In this document: in pieces, positions 1 to 19,017 of the stretch
How positions within the stretch are numbered: position 1 is the stretch's first letter
Layout of the letters: each line of letters starts with the position of its first letter
From: Micromussa lordhowensis
Taxonomy: Eukaryota > Cnidaria > Anthozoa > Scleractinia > Lobophylliidae
Length of the DNA stretch: 64,000 nucleotides
Direction: 5' to 3'
Assembly: GCA_964020085.1 (NCBI GenBank)
Contig: OZ026601.1
Span: forward strand, 2,576,901 to 2,640,900
Notes under the pieces: model-generated
The model's database searches: none
Seen by the model: only the letters and a program-made list of their open reading frames with translations
Told to the model about the DNA's origin: nothing
Position numbers and translations under genes: made by a program

Positions 1-1613
1 AAAGATGACGGAGCAGCACCATCATGTTCGAATCTCTTGATGTACCGGACCGCAACACCTCAACCACCGCTGTGTTGTCTGAGCAAAACTCCACCCGTTT
101 TGCTGACCACTGGTGACCCCACAAAGAAGCTGCCAGGGCTACGGGAAAGAGCTCTTTATACGCAATGGACAACGGCATCTGAGCGGATGACCACGCGCCA
201 ACAAACCATTCTTGTCCTAGAATAGCCCCATATCCAATAGAACCAGCAGCATCTGAGGAAATTTGAAGATCAGGCACTGGAGCCCATTGAGGATACAAAA
301 GAAAACTATGGCCATTCCACGAGTGGAAAAACTCGCACCACCATGTGAGGTCCAAGTGAAACTCTCTGTTGAGCCGTATAGGGTGGTCCTCTCGGCGAAA
401 TGCAGAGAGCAAATTAATCATCCGACGAAGAAAGGTACGGCCTGCAGGGACCACTTTGCAAGCATGCTGAAGATTACCAATTAAAGACTCCAATTCCTTA
501 CGGGTGCAATGGTGTTTGTGGGACCAGGAGTTGAGCAATGCCAGGATGCGGTCAAACTTATCCTGTGGAAGGCGCGCCTGCAGTTGTAGAGAATCAAGTT
601 CTATTCCCAACACTGTCAGCCTTGTGGACGGACCCTCGAGTTTGTCTGGATGTAAAGGAATACCCCACTCGCAAAACCTCTGAACACAGATATCTAAATT
701 CCGTTGGCATGTTGACAAATTAGGGGGACCCAGAGTATGAAAGTCGTCCAAGTAATGAAGAAGAAAGCCAATATCGTAATTCTCCGTAAGGATCCATTCT
801 GCCAGATCAGCTACTGACGAGAATATATATGGGGCTGAGCGTAAGCCAAACGGTAAGGCCATGTCAATAAAGTACTTGCCTCTCCACTGCATGCCCAGAA
901 GGTAGCGATCATCCGGATGCACCGGAACAATGCGATATGCACTCTCCACGTCAAATTTTGCCAGTAAAGCTCCTCTGCCGAATGACATAATGCCAGCGAT
1001 AATATCGTCAACTTTCATATACTGGACCGAGAAGGGGTCTCTTGGAACCCCGTCATTCACGCTGTGACCCTCTGGATGGGAAAGGTCCAGGATCAAACGC
1101 CACTTGTTCGGCTGATGTTTCTTGGGAATGACGCCAAATCGGCTGACGTGGAGATTGGGTAATGGAGGAGTGGAGAAAGGGCCAGCCACTCGTCCCTTGG
1201 CTAGTTCAGCCCGGAGGTAATCATCAATTACCGATGGTTGAAGACTGGCTGACAACATGTTCTGCCGAGCTGATCTCAAAGAAACTAACGCTGGATTAAA
1301 GCCCACATGAAACCCTTCCTGAATGCCCGTCAACACATAATCCACAAACCATGGATCAGGATGAGCTGATGCTTCTTTGCGTAGTCTATCCACTCTAATA
1401 GGAGAAACCTTGTGTGGGGGAAGCAATGGCAGATACAAAGAAGGGGCCATGTTTTGAACTTGTGAGACACCACATGATAACTGAACAGTTGGCAGTCCTG
1501 CCTGCCGTCGAGAAAACAGACTCGCGGCGCTAACTGAAACATCTGATGAACTTGTATTTACACTATTTACACATGAAGCGGCTGCAGTAGTCGTGGCAAC
1601 CAGGATATCAGCG
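1..1613 (-). CDS. Reverse transcriptase/RNase H of DIRS-like element (partial)
   Basis: The minus-strand frame is open for about 535 codons and continues past the window edge. It copies element RNA into DNA. Motifs in order: FGVIPKK near 1125, KWRLILDLSHPEG near 1085, AKFDVESAYR near 955, and the catalytic YLDD at about 752-763 inside LLHYLDDFHTLG. RNase H follows, with acidic residues in SSDAAGSIGYG near 245, AYKELFP near 155 and FCSDNTAVVE near 80. The frame differs from gag and overlaps its end, as is usual for DIRS elements. No ATG is needed at the N-terminus if the protein is made from an overlapping or spliced message, so the start is arbitrary. All catalytic residues that can be seen are present, so the enzyme looks functional. 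Confidence 0.85.
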
Positions 1614-2849
1614 CCGGGGGCGTTTGCCACCGGATGGAGTAAGAGAGCGAGATCGTTGCGTCCCCTTGTTGGCTCGAAAGGGACAACGAACTAAGGGATG
1701 GTTCCCATCACAACGCTCACAAACATGGCGGAAACGGCATTGACCAAGGGTCCAGCGACAAGCTCCATCGTTCCAAGAGCGACAGTAGTACGCCGAAGTC
1801 GAAGAATGCGGAACAGGAGGAGATGGTGAGTTGGGAGCAGACGACGAAGAGGGAAGTGGGAGGGCTGACTGAGTCCCAGGAAGGGAGGATGAGGACTGAG
1901 GTACCCCAGAGGTCCGGGTGTGGAAGTTGTACAAGTCCAGATTCATTTTAGACCAATCTGCCAAGCATGACGCCGCAGCATCCTTCCTGAATGCAACATC
2001 ATACGTTTGCCAGGCAGGACCCGGGAACTGGCGTGCCGTCTGCATGATGAGTAATTTGTACTGAGTTAAGTCCTGCCAACGATTTGGATGGGCGTTGCAA
2101 AACACCCAAGCGTAGATGGTAAAGGCCTGGACCCAAGTTAAAATATCGGTAATTTCCACCACTCGCTTTCGCGCCGGAGAAACAACCAATTTGCCATCCA
2201 AATATGTGTGGGGCTCAGATTCCTGTGCCCTTAAGTTCTCTGCCAAGAGGTCCGCCAGCTCCACAAAAACCCCACTGGTTATTTTAGCGACCAGTTTTGC
2301 TGGAATTGGCGCGTAACCGGGACCGACTACAAAGGCCTTGCCGACCGAAGGCGCGAAAGTCGAGGTGCCGGGTGCCGGCCACGCAGGAGAAACGAACGTG
2401 GGTGGTGTAGAAATAGCCATGAGCGGCGGCTGACCAAGTGCGGTGAACACCGGATTTCCTACCGTCGAATAAGTCGAAATAAACGAGGGAACAACAACAT
2501 TACCTGACGTGGTGGACGAGCTTGCAATCGAGGAACTCGCCACGTTCGAAGCGTGCGCCATGCCCCCGAATGACTGAACTGCAGCGCTGGTCGACGAACT
2601 CGTCGCTCCATTCGCCTGAAACGCTGCAAGAATTTGGGGAAGCGACTGTCCTAGCGCTTGAGAGAGCGCTTGGGAAAGAGTCTCGCTGGAGATGGAGAAT
2701 ATGGGCGGCGAAGCCGATGAGGTTGTCGCGACCGAGGAGGTGTTTGTTTCGCCCGACGACGACGCCATGAAATCGTCCCAATGCAGCGCGGCTGTGAGGC
2801 TGTTCCGAGTAGACCGTGGCATAAAAAACAGACGCAAAGACACGCACAA
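1608..2849 (-). CDS. Gag-like protein of DIRS-like element
   Basis: 413 codons from the first ATG. Internal ATGs at about 2820 and at 2768 (MASSSGET) are equally plausible starts. The N-terminal third is Ser/Thr/Ala-rich and low complexity. A conserved middle (about residues 170-310, including DILTWVQAFTIYAWVF) resembles the core seen in coral and fish DIRS gag proteins. The C-terminus has a Cys/His cluster (CRSWNDGACRW, CRFRHVCERC, then NHPLVRCP) that should bind zinc and nucleic acid, followed by a basic tail ending GGKRPRR. It overlaps the downstream reverse transcriptase frame. The gag assignment rests on position and the finger; the fold was not checked. Confidence 0.75.
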   Translation of the reverse strand: MCVSLRLFFMPRSTRNSLTAALHWDDFMASSSGETNTSSVATTSSASPPIFSISSETLSQALSQALGQSLPQILAAFQANGATSSSTSAAVQSFGGMAHASNVASSSIASSSTTSGNVVVPSFISTYSTVGNPVFTALGQPPLMAISTPPTFVSPAWPAPGTSTFAPSVGKAFVVGPGYAPIPAKLVAKITSGVFVELADLLAENLRAQESEPHTYLDGKLVVSPARKRVVEITDILTWVQAFTIYAWVFCNAHPNRWQDLTQYKLLIMQTARQFPGPAWQTYDVAFRKDAAASCLADWSKMNLDLYNFHTRTSGVPQSSSSLPGTQSALPLPSSSSAPNSPSPPVPHSSTSAYYCRSWNDGACRWTLGQCRFRHVCERCDGNHPLVRCPFRANKGTQRSRSLTPSGGKRPRR

Positions 2850-3054
2850 GTAAAACGCAAATAACAGCTAGATCGGAGAGCTAGATGACGACTGCTCTCG
2901 GCCACGCTGGCTGACAGAACTCCACGCACTGCCAAACCTACGCCACATGGGTGACACACTGCACTAATGCGCATGCGCTTCAAACTGACCTCTGACCGCG
3001 GGTACTGTTGGCGCTCTTTGTTGTTAACTCCTTTAAATTGCATTTAAATACATT

Positions 3055-3134
3055 GAAAACGTAGCGTGAGACTTATGCGCATGCCAGAGATTTGTAGACC
3101 TCTGGGATGCGCATAAGTCTCACGCTACGTTTTC
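3055..3134. repeat. Near-perfect 80 bp palindrome beside the DIRS element
   Basis: The left arm (GAAAACGTAGCGTGAGACTT onward) is repeated in reverse complement on the right, with arms of about 34 bp and a loop of about 10 bp. It lies just outside the presumed 5' end of the DIRS element and may be part of its terminal repeat or a separate foldback element. Confidence 0.8.
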
Positions 3135-3472
3135 AAGAAACTTAACGCGTTTTTCCTCAGCGCGCGCTCCACGTGCTGTTATTTTTGAATCACGCGTACT
3201 AACATTATATTTCAACTGATGAAGGCTTAAGCACCAGCCGAAACGTCTTGAACGAAACATCAAAAAATAGTCAGTGTCAAACCATTATCTCACTATACCA
3301 GCTTGTCAAATTTGGTCCAATCACAGTGGAGATAAGGTTAGTTAAACCAATCAAATTTACGTTGCTCCCTCACGTCAATCACGCGCATTCGCCATCAGAT
3401 CACCAATGGCTTTTTTACCAAGTTTACGAGCGTTTTTTTGCGAACTGAAAATTAATGGGAGGGTTATAAAAT

Positions 3473-3656
3473 AAATAAACCCCTTTCTGGCTTGCTGGTA
3501 TGTCGGCTGATAATGTCCTTGGCTGAGAGATTGTCCTCAAAATTTCACATTTGCCCTCGAAGCTTCGCTTCTCGGCCAAATGTTCATTTTTCGGACAATC
3601 TCTCAGCCACGGACATTATCAGCCGACATACCAGCCGCCTGAAGGGGTTTATTTAC
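3473..3656. repeat. Foldback MITE
   Basis: Inverted arms of about 65 bp (AAATAAACCCCTTT outward end; ATGTCGGCTGATAATGTCC inside) are separated by a short spacer. No coding potential. It lies between the gamma-tubulin 3' exon and the DIRS element. Confidence 0.75.
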
Positions 3657-3756
3657 TAAATAACCCATAGAAACTTGTGGTATATTGCTTAACTACCCCT
3701 ATGGCAGAAAATGTCTCTGGTTCCACTGAGAACTGTAGAAGAAACATGAAACTTAC

Positions 3757-12184
<8,428 letters not shown>

Positions 12185-12566
12185 CTTGATTTAAACATAG
12201 GCGATAAATGACTTTAAATGATCACACGAACATGAAAACCATTAAAGTCGAAAATGGCGGCAAATCGGGCAAATTAGTATCATTGTGTCAGCGGTCAGCT
12301 AGAAATTCTGTCTTAGGGACGGGTGGGTAGGGATTACTTATGAGAAATCCATATTCTTTAAAAGATTGTGTCGTTGAAATCAAAGTTTGTTAATATCAGA
12401 ACGAGGATTAGTAAGCATGGACAAAAAATGAAAATTTTATTTTATTAAGTACTGCTACTCCTTGTAATGGGCTTTTGACCATGTCTTTTGATTCGTCCCG
12501 TCCCTCCCATCCCTTTGTTCAGTGTTAAGCAACATTGTTGTTTATTCAGCCGACTGACAGTTCTAA
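12185..12566. promoter_or_regulatory. Bidirectional promoter of gamma-tubulin and INPP1
   Basis: Only 382 bp separate the two start codons, which face away from each other. The interval includes AAAATGGCGGC at about 12251-12261, a match to the YY1-type site often placed at transcription starts of housekeeping genes. No TATA box was recognised. Confidence 0.6.
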
Positions 12567-14802
12567 ATGGCCGCAAAAGACCTTCTGCAAGTTTTGCTGC
12601 AAGTCAGCGAAAAATCGGCCCAAATTGCACGAGCATGGCGCTGTCAGGAAGAACTGTTCGAGTTGATGGTCGAAGAGAAAACAGAGAAAGAGAAGAACCA
12701 GCGATTTGTACACGATTTTAAGACGCTGGTCGATGTTCTTGTCCAAGAAGTCGTGAATCATTATGTCACCCAGAAGGTGAGTTCAGCTGAACCAGAGCTG
12801 AACCTGTTGTATGGGCACAGTAAATCGACGCGTTTCTTGACTTTTTCACACTTTGATTGTTTCAAACCCGGGACAATTTCGCTCAAGGAGTGATCCTCCT
12901 TATTTTTAAAGTATAAACGTCTTTCTTTTCTTTTATTACCCCTATCCCATACAGTTTCCTGAGTTCAGTGGTTATATTTTCGGCGAGGAATCAAACATAT
13001 TCACCAACAGCTTTGGCCAGGAAATTAGAATAGAGGTTCACAAAGACTCTTCTGCCACGTCAAAACATTTGGCGACGGTTCTTTGTGGAAATGAGAGTGC
13101 TGCCCGACTGCTGGCAGATCTAATTCACACTGATATTGTCTTGGAAAAAGAAGAGACACGGGCATTGGAAGATCAGTTATTAGATTTCGAGCTACCATTG
13201 AATGAGTTAGCCATTTGGATTGATCCAATTGGTAAGTGGGGAAGATTTACAAAATTTAGGAGCACAACACCTGTTTTGTTTTTATCATGATATGTTTGAA
13301 ATGCATCTATAGCTGTAATCATTTGCGTGTTTCCAAAACGTATCTTGGAAACTTTTAAATTTGTTTCTGTGAATGTTTGCAATGAACTTGTAAAAAAACG
13401 TAAATTATTAACAAAAGGTACCTGTTACCAGGGATATTATGTGGCTTCTGATTGGTCTATAGAGCAATTTTTAATTGACTGTGGAAAGTAATCAGGCAAT
13501 TAATTTTGTCAGGGGCAGAGATCTAGGATTTTTCAGGGGTAGGGGTGGGTTGGTTTCACACACATACATGTACCACACACACATTTTATGCCTTGCTTAT
13601 ATTAAACTACAGAAACAATGTATCTTATATGACTGGCCTCTTGCACTTTCCTCACGCGTAGAATCAGTCATGGCACTGCAGGTGTCACTCTTACTCAATA
13701 AATTAGCTAGTCAGTGTTCCAGTAGCTAGTTGAGGAATTACTTATATTAAAAAAAATGGGAAGCTTCTGGATAAATTGCAGATCCTAATCATTACACTTG
13801 TTACATGTAGACATGATGATAGATGCAAATGCAGCCACAACACTACTGGAAATATGACCTGAAAAAGTTTTCAGGCTTTGAACACGATTCAAACCCACAA
13901 CATTTGCATTGCTGGTGCAGTGCTCTCCCAACTGAGCTATCAAAGCCACATGAGAGCAGTTGTGTGTGGGTTGGCTCTTTATGTTCAGTGGACGTAATAC
14001 TCGGCTCAAGTATATGAATTCCATGGTAATAGATGTCCAACAGTAGCAATTTAATAGACTTATTGTTTTTGTCTCAGTTTTCTGATGGCATTCTCTTTTT
14101 TTGACAGATTCTACTGCTGAATACATGTCAAATTCTCCTGGAGAGGAAATTGATGGTACTGTAGTTTCAGGATTGCCTTGTGCAACTGTCCTTATTGGTG
14201 TATTTCATCGTGAAACTGGTCTGCCTGTGGCAGGAGTTATCAATCAGCCTTTTTCAAGTCTAATCCAAGACAGCTCAAGTAGTAATCAGTGGAGTGGGAG
14301 AAGGCTATGGGGAGTTGCACATGCTGAGCATTGCTGTTATTTCCTTGGAAAAGAAGAAACGACTCCAAATGAAGCTAAAAGAGATATGACATCTCCTAAT
14401 TTTAAGATAGCGATAAGTGGAAGTGAAAGCGACAACTTGAAAAAGTCTCTCTTGTCTGCAGGTGCTAAGTTAATTCCAATTTCTGGTGTTGGCCGCAAAC
14501 TTCTTCATGTAATTGATGGCAATGTAGATTTCTATGTTCTTTCCCATGCCTCCTCCTTTAAGTGGGATACTTGTGCAGCACATGCAATACTTTGTTCCAT
14601 GGGGGGAGGGGTGGTGAGCTATAATGAGGCCATGACATTGAAATTAACAACAAAGGAACTTGATAAAGTGAATCTTGAAAAATGTAGAATAACATATCAC
14701 AAACCAGATGATGACATTGGAAAGAAATGGAGCAACATCAATGGAGTGATCGCTTTTAAATCGTATCGAAGAGTTTTTCAACTCTTGGAAGCTTTACATT
14801 GA
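12567..14802 (+). CDS. INPP1: Inositol polyphosphate 1-phosphatase
   Basis: Removes the 1-phosphate from inositol 1,4-bisphosphate and 1,3,4-trisphosphate, a magnesium-dependent, lithium-sensitive step of inositol recycling in the cytosol. Exons: 12567-12776, 12955-13231 and 14108-14802. They join in phase into 393 residues, close to the ~400 usual for the family. Exon 1 carries the family N-terminus (LLQVSEKSAQIARAWRCQEE, then DFKTLVDVLVQEV). The metal-binding motif DPIDST is formed across the exon 2/3 junction. The second signature WDTCAAHAIL is near residue 326. EE of EKEEE-type metal ligands can be matched only loosely (FGEESNIF, exon 2). The start is the first ATG downstream of the shared promoter. 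A SINE (13800-14040) lies in intron 2. Confidence 0.95.
13800..14040 (-). repeat. tRNA-derived SINE
   Basis: On the minus strand it has a box A (TAGCTCAGTTGGGAGAGC) and a box B-like GGGTTTGAATC, then TTCAAAGCCTGAAAACTTT. It is a tRNA-like head joined to an unrelated body ending near 13800, so a SINE rather than a tRNA gene. It sits in INPP1 intron 2, opposite to the gene. Confidence 0.85.
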
Positions 14803-16140
14803 TAAATACAGTGACAAACCAAATTTAAAAGTTGGGTGTATATAACTTATATAATCATAAGCTTGTAGACTACTTGCCGTGGAAAATCCTCTATTTATTG
14901 CACACTTCTTAGTTTGTATATATGTCTATATCACTGTCAATAGTTAATAATGCAATGTCTGCAGTTAAATTATTTTATCAAGGTCATGCTTGCATGGGAT
15001 GATGAGGTAAATCTGCAAGATTGTGCAGTAAGGTTTTTTTTCCCTTAGAAATCTCCCCTCCCCTCCAACTCTAATTATCCCAATAGAAAAGCCCTGGGAA
15101 CAAGCTTGAGGTAGAACTCTGACTGTGATAGGCTTAAAACTAATTTTCAAATTAGCCAGTAGATATTGATGTTGAAATATTGTATTTAAGATTATGCTAG
15201 AAGTCAGCTGGCTTGACTTTACTGATGAACATTGAGGAATTTAATTCCAGACATGGGAAGAATCAGACGTTTTGGGAGTATAATTATTATAATAAAATTG
15301 TTTGGAAAACTCCAGTAAATTTAATGTGTTATTGAAGATTTTGCAGTATTACTTCAGAGCTCATAGAAAAACGCGAAATAAGTTGTTTTTTTTAATCAGT
15401 AACAAAGAGATGTTCAATCATGACTTGACTGTGTAAAATCAAGTTTTTCAGGAAATGTATGTAAATTCACATGTAAGAGGTTATATGAAACATCTAATAA
15501 AGAAGGGTAAGGTGGCAAAATTGGTAAATGATGTGTCATTCCTTAGTTAGGTAGTCAACATTTTGTGATCTGACATGGAGCAAATTCAGGTTGGATTGGC
15601 AGAGCTGAAAGCTCCGAGCCACCAGTTGTTGGAATAAGTGGCCATCACCATTATTACTCAGTGAATAGATGTGTAATAAATAGAAGGAACTGCAAGGGTC
15701 ACATCACCTTTCGGTTTATGATGAGGGAGACTCTTGTATAATTGCTTCTTTAGCTTGATTCTCAGACGGTCCGGGTCACTCGCGGCTACGCCCTCCATTG
15801 TTGTCGTTTCTGTGGCTACTCCAAAGTACTACTGCAGATGGAGGATGGATGTGTGTCGTGCTTTCATGGATGAGTGATGAGGCTAAACAATGAGAAAGAA
15901 TGAGGGATGAAAAAATTCCCTGTGAACAAAAACTTTATATTCAATGAAGCTCTACAGTTGAAATATTTATAATTTATCTAATTCTGTTTAGGTCGTTTAG
16001 CTATAGTTCCTGGTACCTATTAGTGACATTGGTCCAAAAATTGTGGAAATAAGAATGGAAGGAATCCACAGAACACAGAAAAGATGAAAGTTTTACCAGA
16101 GCTGAGACAACTATTACAAACTTACCGGTACCCTTCCTGC
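14803..16140. other. INPP1 3' flank, no gene recognised
   Basis: AT-rich sequence after the INPP1 stop. AATAAA-like stretches near 15290 could serve polyadenylation. No frame longer than about 60 codons has recognisable content. Confidence 0.6.
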
Positions 16141-16144
16141 GGAG

Positions 16145-16221
16145 CCGGTGTCGCAGTGATATGTGTACCCCCGTGATATGTGTATCCCCGCACACATATC
16201 ACTAGTGATATGTGTACCCCC
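16145..16221 (-). repeat. 77 bp palindromic-motif module, identical inverted copy at 33852-33928
   Basis: Contains CAGTGATATGTGTACCCCC, GTGATATGTGTATCCCC and the palindrome CACATATCACTAGTGATATG. The copy in front of DNAJC9 is identical over all 77 positions in the opposite orientation. Confidence 0.9.
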
Positions 16222-16645
16222 GGTGGGGATACACAAAACACTGAAGCTCCAAAGGCTTCAACATGGCGGCTACGAGTGACAGATTTTGTGGGTTTACATT
16301 TTAAAGTTTCAACCGATCCAAAATATAAACGGAGGAAGATCAGAATGCAACTGAATAGCAAGGTAAGAGGTGTTGTTATTCTTCCAAAACCTTTAAAATA
16401 GTTTCATGGATTTCAGTCGTTTCGCCAACATTTAATTAAACTTATAAACAAGGACCAACGATTAGTTCGCTCGAGCCACTGCTCGAAACTAAGGTTTGTC
16501 CCGTCGTTTGTGACAACGTAAAAGTGTGTTTACGCAAAGAGTCTCTTTGGTAAATTAAAGGTCTAGAAAATCTACCGCGTGCGGAAACTATTTCGTGTGC
16601 ACGTTCCGTAGTTAACATCAATCACTCAGTATACATCAAATCCTC

Positions 16646-16900
16646 TTGAATTCATTTTTAAAAGGGGCGTCTATGTTGTTGTTGTTGTTGTTTTTTTGTT
16701 TCGAAATCTATACGGCCCTGGACAACCAAATCCTTATCAATGCAACCGTAGTCTGGGTTGTGCAGTATTTGCCAGGATGGACAACCTGGATTTTTTTTCT
16801 AATTCCGAGCACTGTGTATGTTGTGTCTATAATAAGTGCTCATAAAAACAACAGGCCAACCAATTTGAACTACATGCGAAAGATCAGGTATTTTTATTGA
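16646..16900 (+). CDS. Hydrophobic open frame of unknown status
   Basis: 84 codons with two predicted membrane-spanning stretches (SMLLLLLFFCFEIYTAL and WIFFLIPSTVYVVSIIS). An upstream stretch ending in AACAAG-like sequence and a GTAAGAGG donor at about 16367 could be a 5' exon, but the phases do not join. No family recognised. It may be a real small membrane protein exon or chance, because the leucine run comes from a GTT microsatellite. Confidence 0.2.
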   Translation: MNSFLKGASMLLLLLFFCFEIYTALDNQILINATVVWVVQYLPGWTTWIFFLIPSTVYVVSIISAHKNNRPTNLNYMRKIRYFY

Positions 16901-18430
16901 TAAATCAACATAAGTAAATAAATCAAAAATGATTGTTAACTGATAGTATTAATCTACTATTAAAGGTGATTTCCACTCCACGATAAACAATATGTGCTTG
17001 CAATGTTCAGTCTTCCTCAACTGTATATCCGGTACTCTCCAAAATACAAATTTCAGAGCAAACTTTTGTTCTACGTTATAAATGTGATACATTCTTGCAA
17101 AACAGCAATAAGAATTAGCATTGTTCCAAAGCACAATAATGCTTATTACATTTACATACATAGATACATACAAACTTTATTGATGCTCCCTGAGTGGGTT
17201 TTTCAGCTCAATACAATTACAAATTACAAATGTAAATTAATTAAGAATATAAGTACAATAATATAATAATTACAAAAAATATGTCAAAAATATCAACCTA
17301 ATTTGTGAACGTAACGAGCCACCTGTAAGTCAAGGGCAAACTCTTAAACTGCATGTGTTACAAAAGTTTAACCTAATCAGTCAAATATGCAAAAAAATAT
17401 CAACAAACTCTTAGAAGGGGGAGTACTCACCGGAGATAGGCATTTATGGATAGGCTTGTTAACAATGACTAACAATAGTGATTTTTTTTTCAATGGTATT
17501 GATTTAATCTTTGAAACTCTTGTATTATTGTACTGTCATGAGAACTAGATTTTTATGTAGTAGACAATTAGCACAATGGCTTCATTGAAATACCACTGCC
17601 AAAATCCTTTACTTTTCCTTCTTTTAGCCTGAGTTGACATGGAAGTGTGTTGGCCTGACATTATGTTGAATGGCGAATTGCAATTGTAGACGTTTTGGCG
17701 ACTCAGATATTTGGTGCTGGTATACTCCTTTCTGGGTGGTAGATTGCATATAAAAAAGACACAAGTGATTATCAATGAAGATCAACAGAATGCTTGACCA
17801 AAGGGTACTACACCTGACCTTTAGTGGGTATGGATTGTGGTTAATGGGGGGAACAATTTCAAAAAAATGTACATTAGTGATGGTTTCAAAAAATCGAATG
17901 GTGGATGATAACCAGAACACATTCATGTAAATTTTGTTAAGAGTGTGACACAAAGGGCTCAGATCCTGTGTGTGAGCACAAATTAACCAAAATGAAAGTG
18001 AGTGACAGGAGAGGAAGAAGTTTCCTGTTTCACATTTCCTGCCCAAGTGATTTTGGAAACATACACCTGGTGCACTAAATTGGTTTTGAAAACTCATTAC
18101 AAAAGATACTGTTATAAGGGACTGTTCTGTTTTATGAGGTAGGGGGTTAGTAGGTTTTGGAGGTGTCATGCCAGAACATTTGGCTTGAAAGTGGAGCCAA
18201 CTAAATTAAAATGGTCTGTTAGGAGAGGAAGGGTTTACCCCAAATAATTACTCATAAGTGTCACACATTTAGGGTAACAAGGGGGAACGGCAGGGTAAAA
18301 TTTCTGATGAAAAAGGGAAGTCATCATATATTATAGCGACTATCCACCACCCCAACCACATACAAATTGACAGTCCCTTATATTTTCAACAACCATTTGC
18401 CTTAAAAAATAGATGTCTGTGTCCAGTGTG
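16901..18430. other. No gene recognised; contains retroelement tail
   Basis: At 17160-17230 there is the reverse complement of a non-LTR 3' end (CATAGATACATACAAACTTT, then GCTCCCTGAGTGGG). The rest of the interval up to the PHD finger is probably the 3' untranslated region and end of the Ginger-like element. The 181-codon minus frame at 17624-18169 has no recognisable domain. Confidence 0.4.
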
Positions 18431-18433
18431 TGT

Positions 18434-19006
18434 CTAAGCAATTTGGCAGTTATTGCACTTCCATTGAAACCTTTTATACTTGAAAACTTTGTCAGGAATT
18501 TTTTGGCAGGCTTGATGGAACCACTTCTTGCAATTGGTGCATTCTGCCATCTGGTCTTTGGTTGGATTGTATGGGAGGCGGCAGTCACAGTACACTGGCA
18601 TGGCAACAGTCTCTTCGTAGCCAGTGCTTGATTTTTCCTTAAAGGGGAATATACCAATGTATCCATTTTTAAGGGAATCTAAGAGATGTGCTCTTATTGC
18701 CCGCCTGTTGAACTTAAGTGATGTGGGGTCCATATTGTAGCAGAGTGCTGTGGCAAACGCAATTGCAAAGACTCCACAGTCTGTCCCATTTGTTTGCTGG
18801 TCAACAGGAGGGACACAAATTTCAATGCCATCGCTCTCTTGGTTGAAAAGAAGGGCAGCAATCTGCTCTCTGGTAAATGGCGCGATTCCACTGTACAGAC
18901 TGTCATACAGTTTCACTTGGTTGTTGCGGCTGCATCCAATATTACTGACACAGACCCAGTGAATACCACCAGTGTGTAGCACTTGAATGAAGTTGTTCCG
19001 CATCAC
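18434..19006 (-). CDS. Ulp1 protease plus PHD finger module of Ginger-like transposase
   Basis: A C48-type (SUMO/ubiquitin-like) cysteine protease domain with its catalytic set visible: His in TGGIHWVCVSNIG, Asp in KLYDSLY, Gln in PVDQQTNGTDCG, Cys in TDCGVFAIAFA. A C-terminal PHD finger follows (CDCRLPYN, CTNCKKWFHQAC, WKCNNC; C4HC3 spacing). It follows the transposase frame directly but in the -1 frame relative to it. The join is at about 19006-19030, where the upstream frame stops. Ginger-type DNA transposons are known to carry Ulp1 or OTU proteases and PHD fingers, so this is probably the C-terminus of the same protein. The frame break may be an indel, a sequence error or a recoding site. 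Confidence 0.85.
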   Translation of the reverse strand: MMRNNFIQVLHTGGIHWVCVSNIGCSRNNQVKLYDSLYSGIAPFTREQIAALLFNQESDGIEICVPPVDQQTNGTDCGVFAIAFATALCYNMDPTSLKFNRRAIRAHLLDSLKNGYIGIFPFKEKSSTGYEETVAMPVYCDCRLPYNPTKDQMAECTNCKKWFHQACQKIPDKVFKYKRFQWKCNNCQIA

Positions 19007-19017
19007 TGGAAACTGGT

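Larger units (their letters stand above)
1..3054 (-). mobile_element. DIRS-like retrotransposon, truncated by the window edge
   Basis: Two intact overlapping reading frames on the minus strand, gag then reverse transcriptase/RNase H, form the 5' part of a tyrosine-recombinase (DIRS-type) retrotransposon. The order and the Cys/His finger at the end of gag are typical of cnidarian DIRS elements. The recombinase that would confirm the class lies left of position 1. The element sits downstream of the last visible gamma-tubulin exon, in the same orientation. The 5' boundary near 3050 is inferred from a large palindrome that follows it and from a related end sequence at about 62110-62220. Absence of stops suggests a recent insertion. 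Confidence 0.75.

Noticed and set aside
13900..13960. A tRNA gene, from box A and box B matches.
   Set aside because: The tRNA-like head is followed by a shared SINE body, and the anticodon arm does not fold as a tRNA.
17624..18169. A 181-codon minus-strand frame as a separate gene.
   Set aside because: No recognisable domain and cysteine/phenylalanine-rich low-quality composition; it lies where the 3' untranslated part of the transposase message would be.
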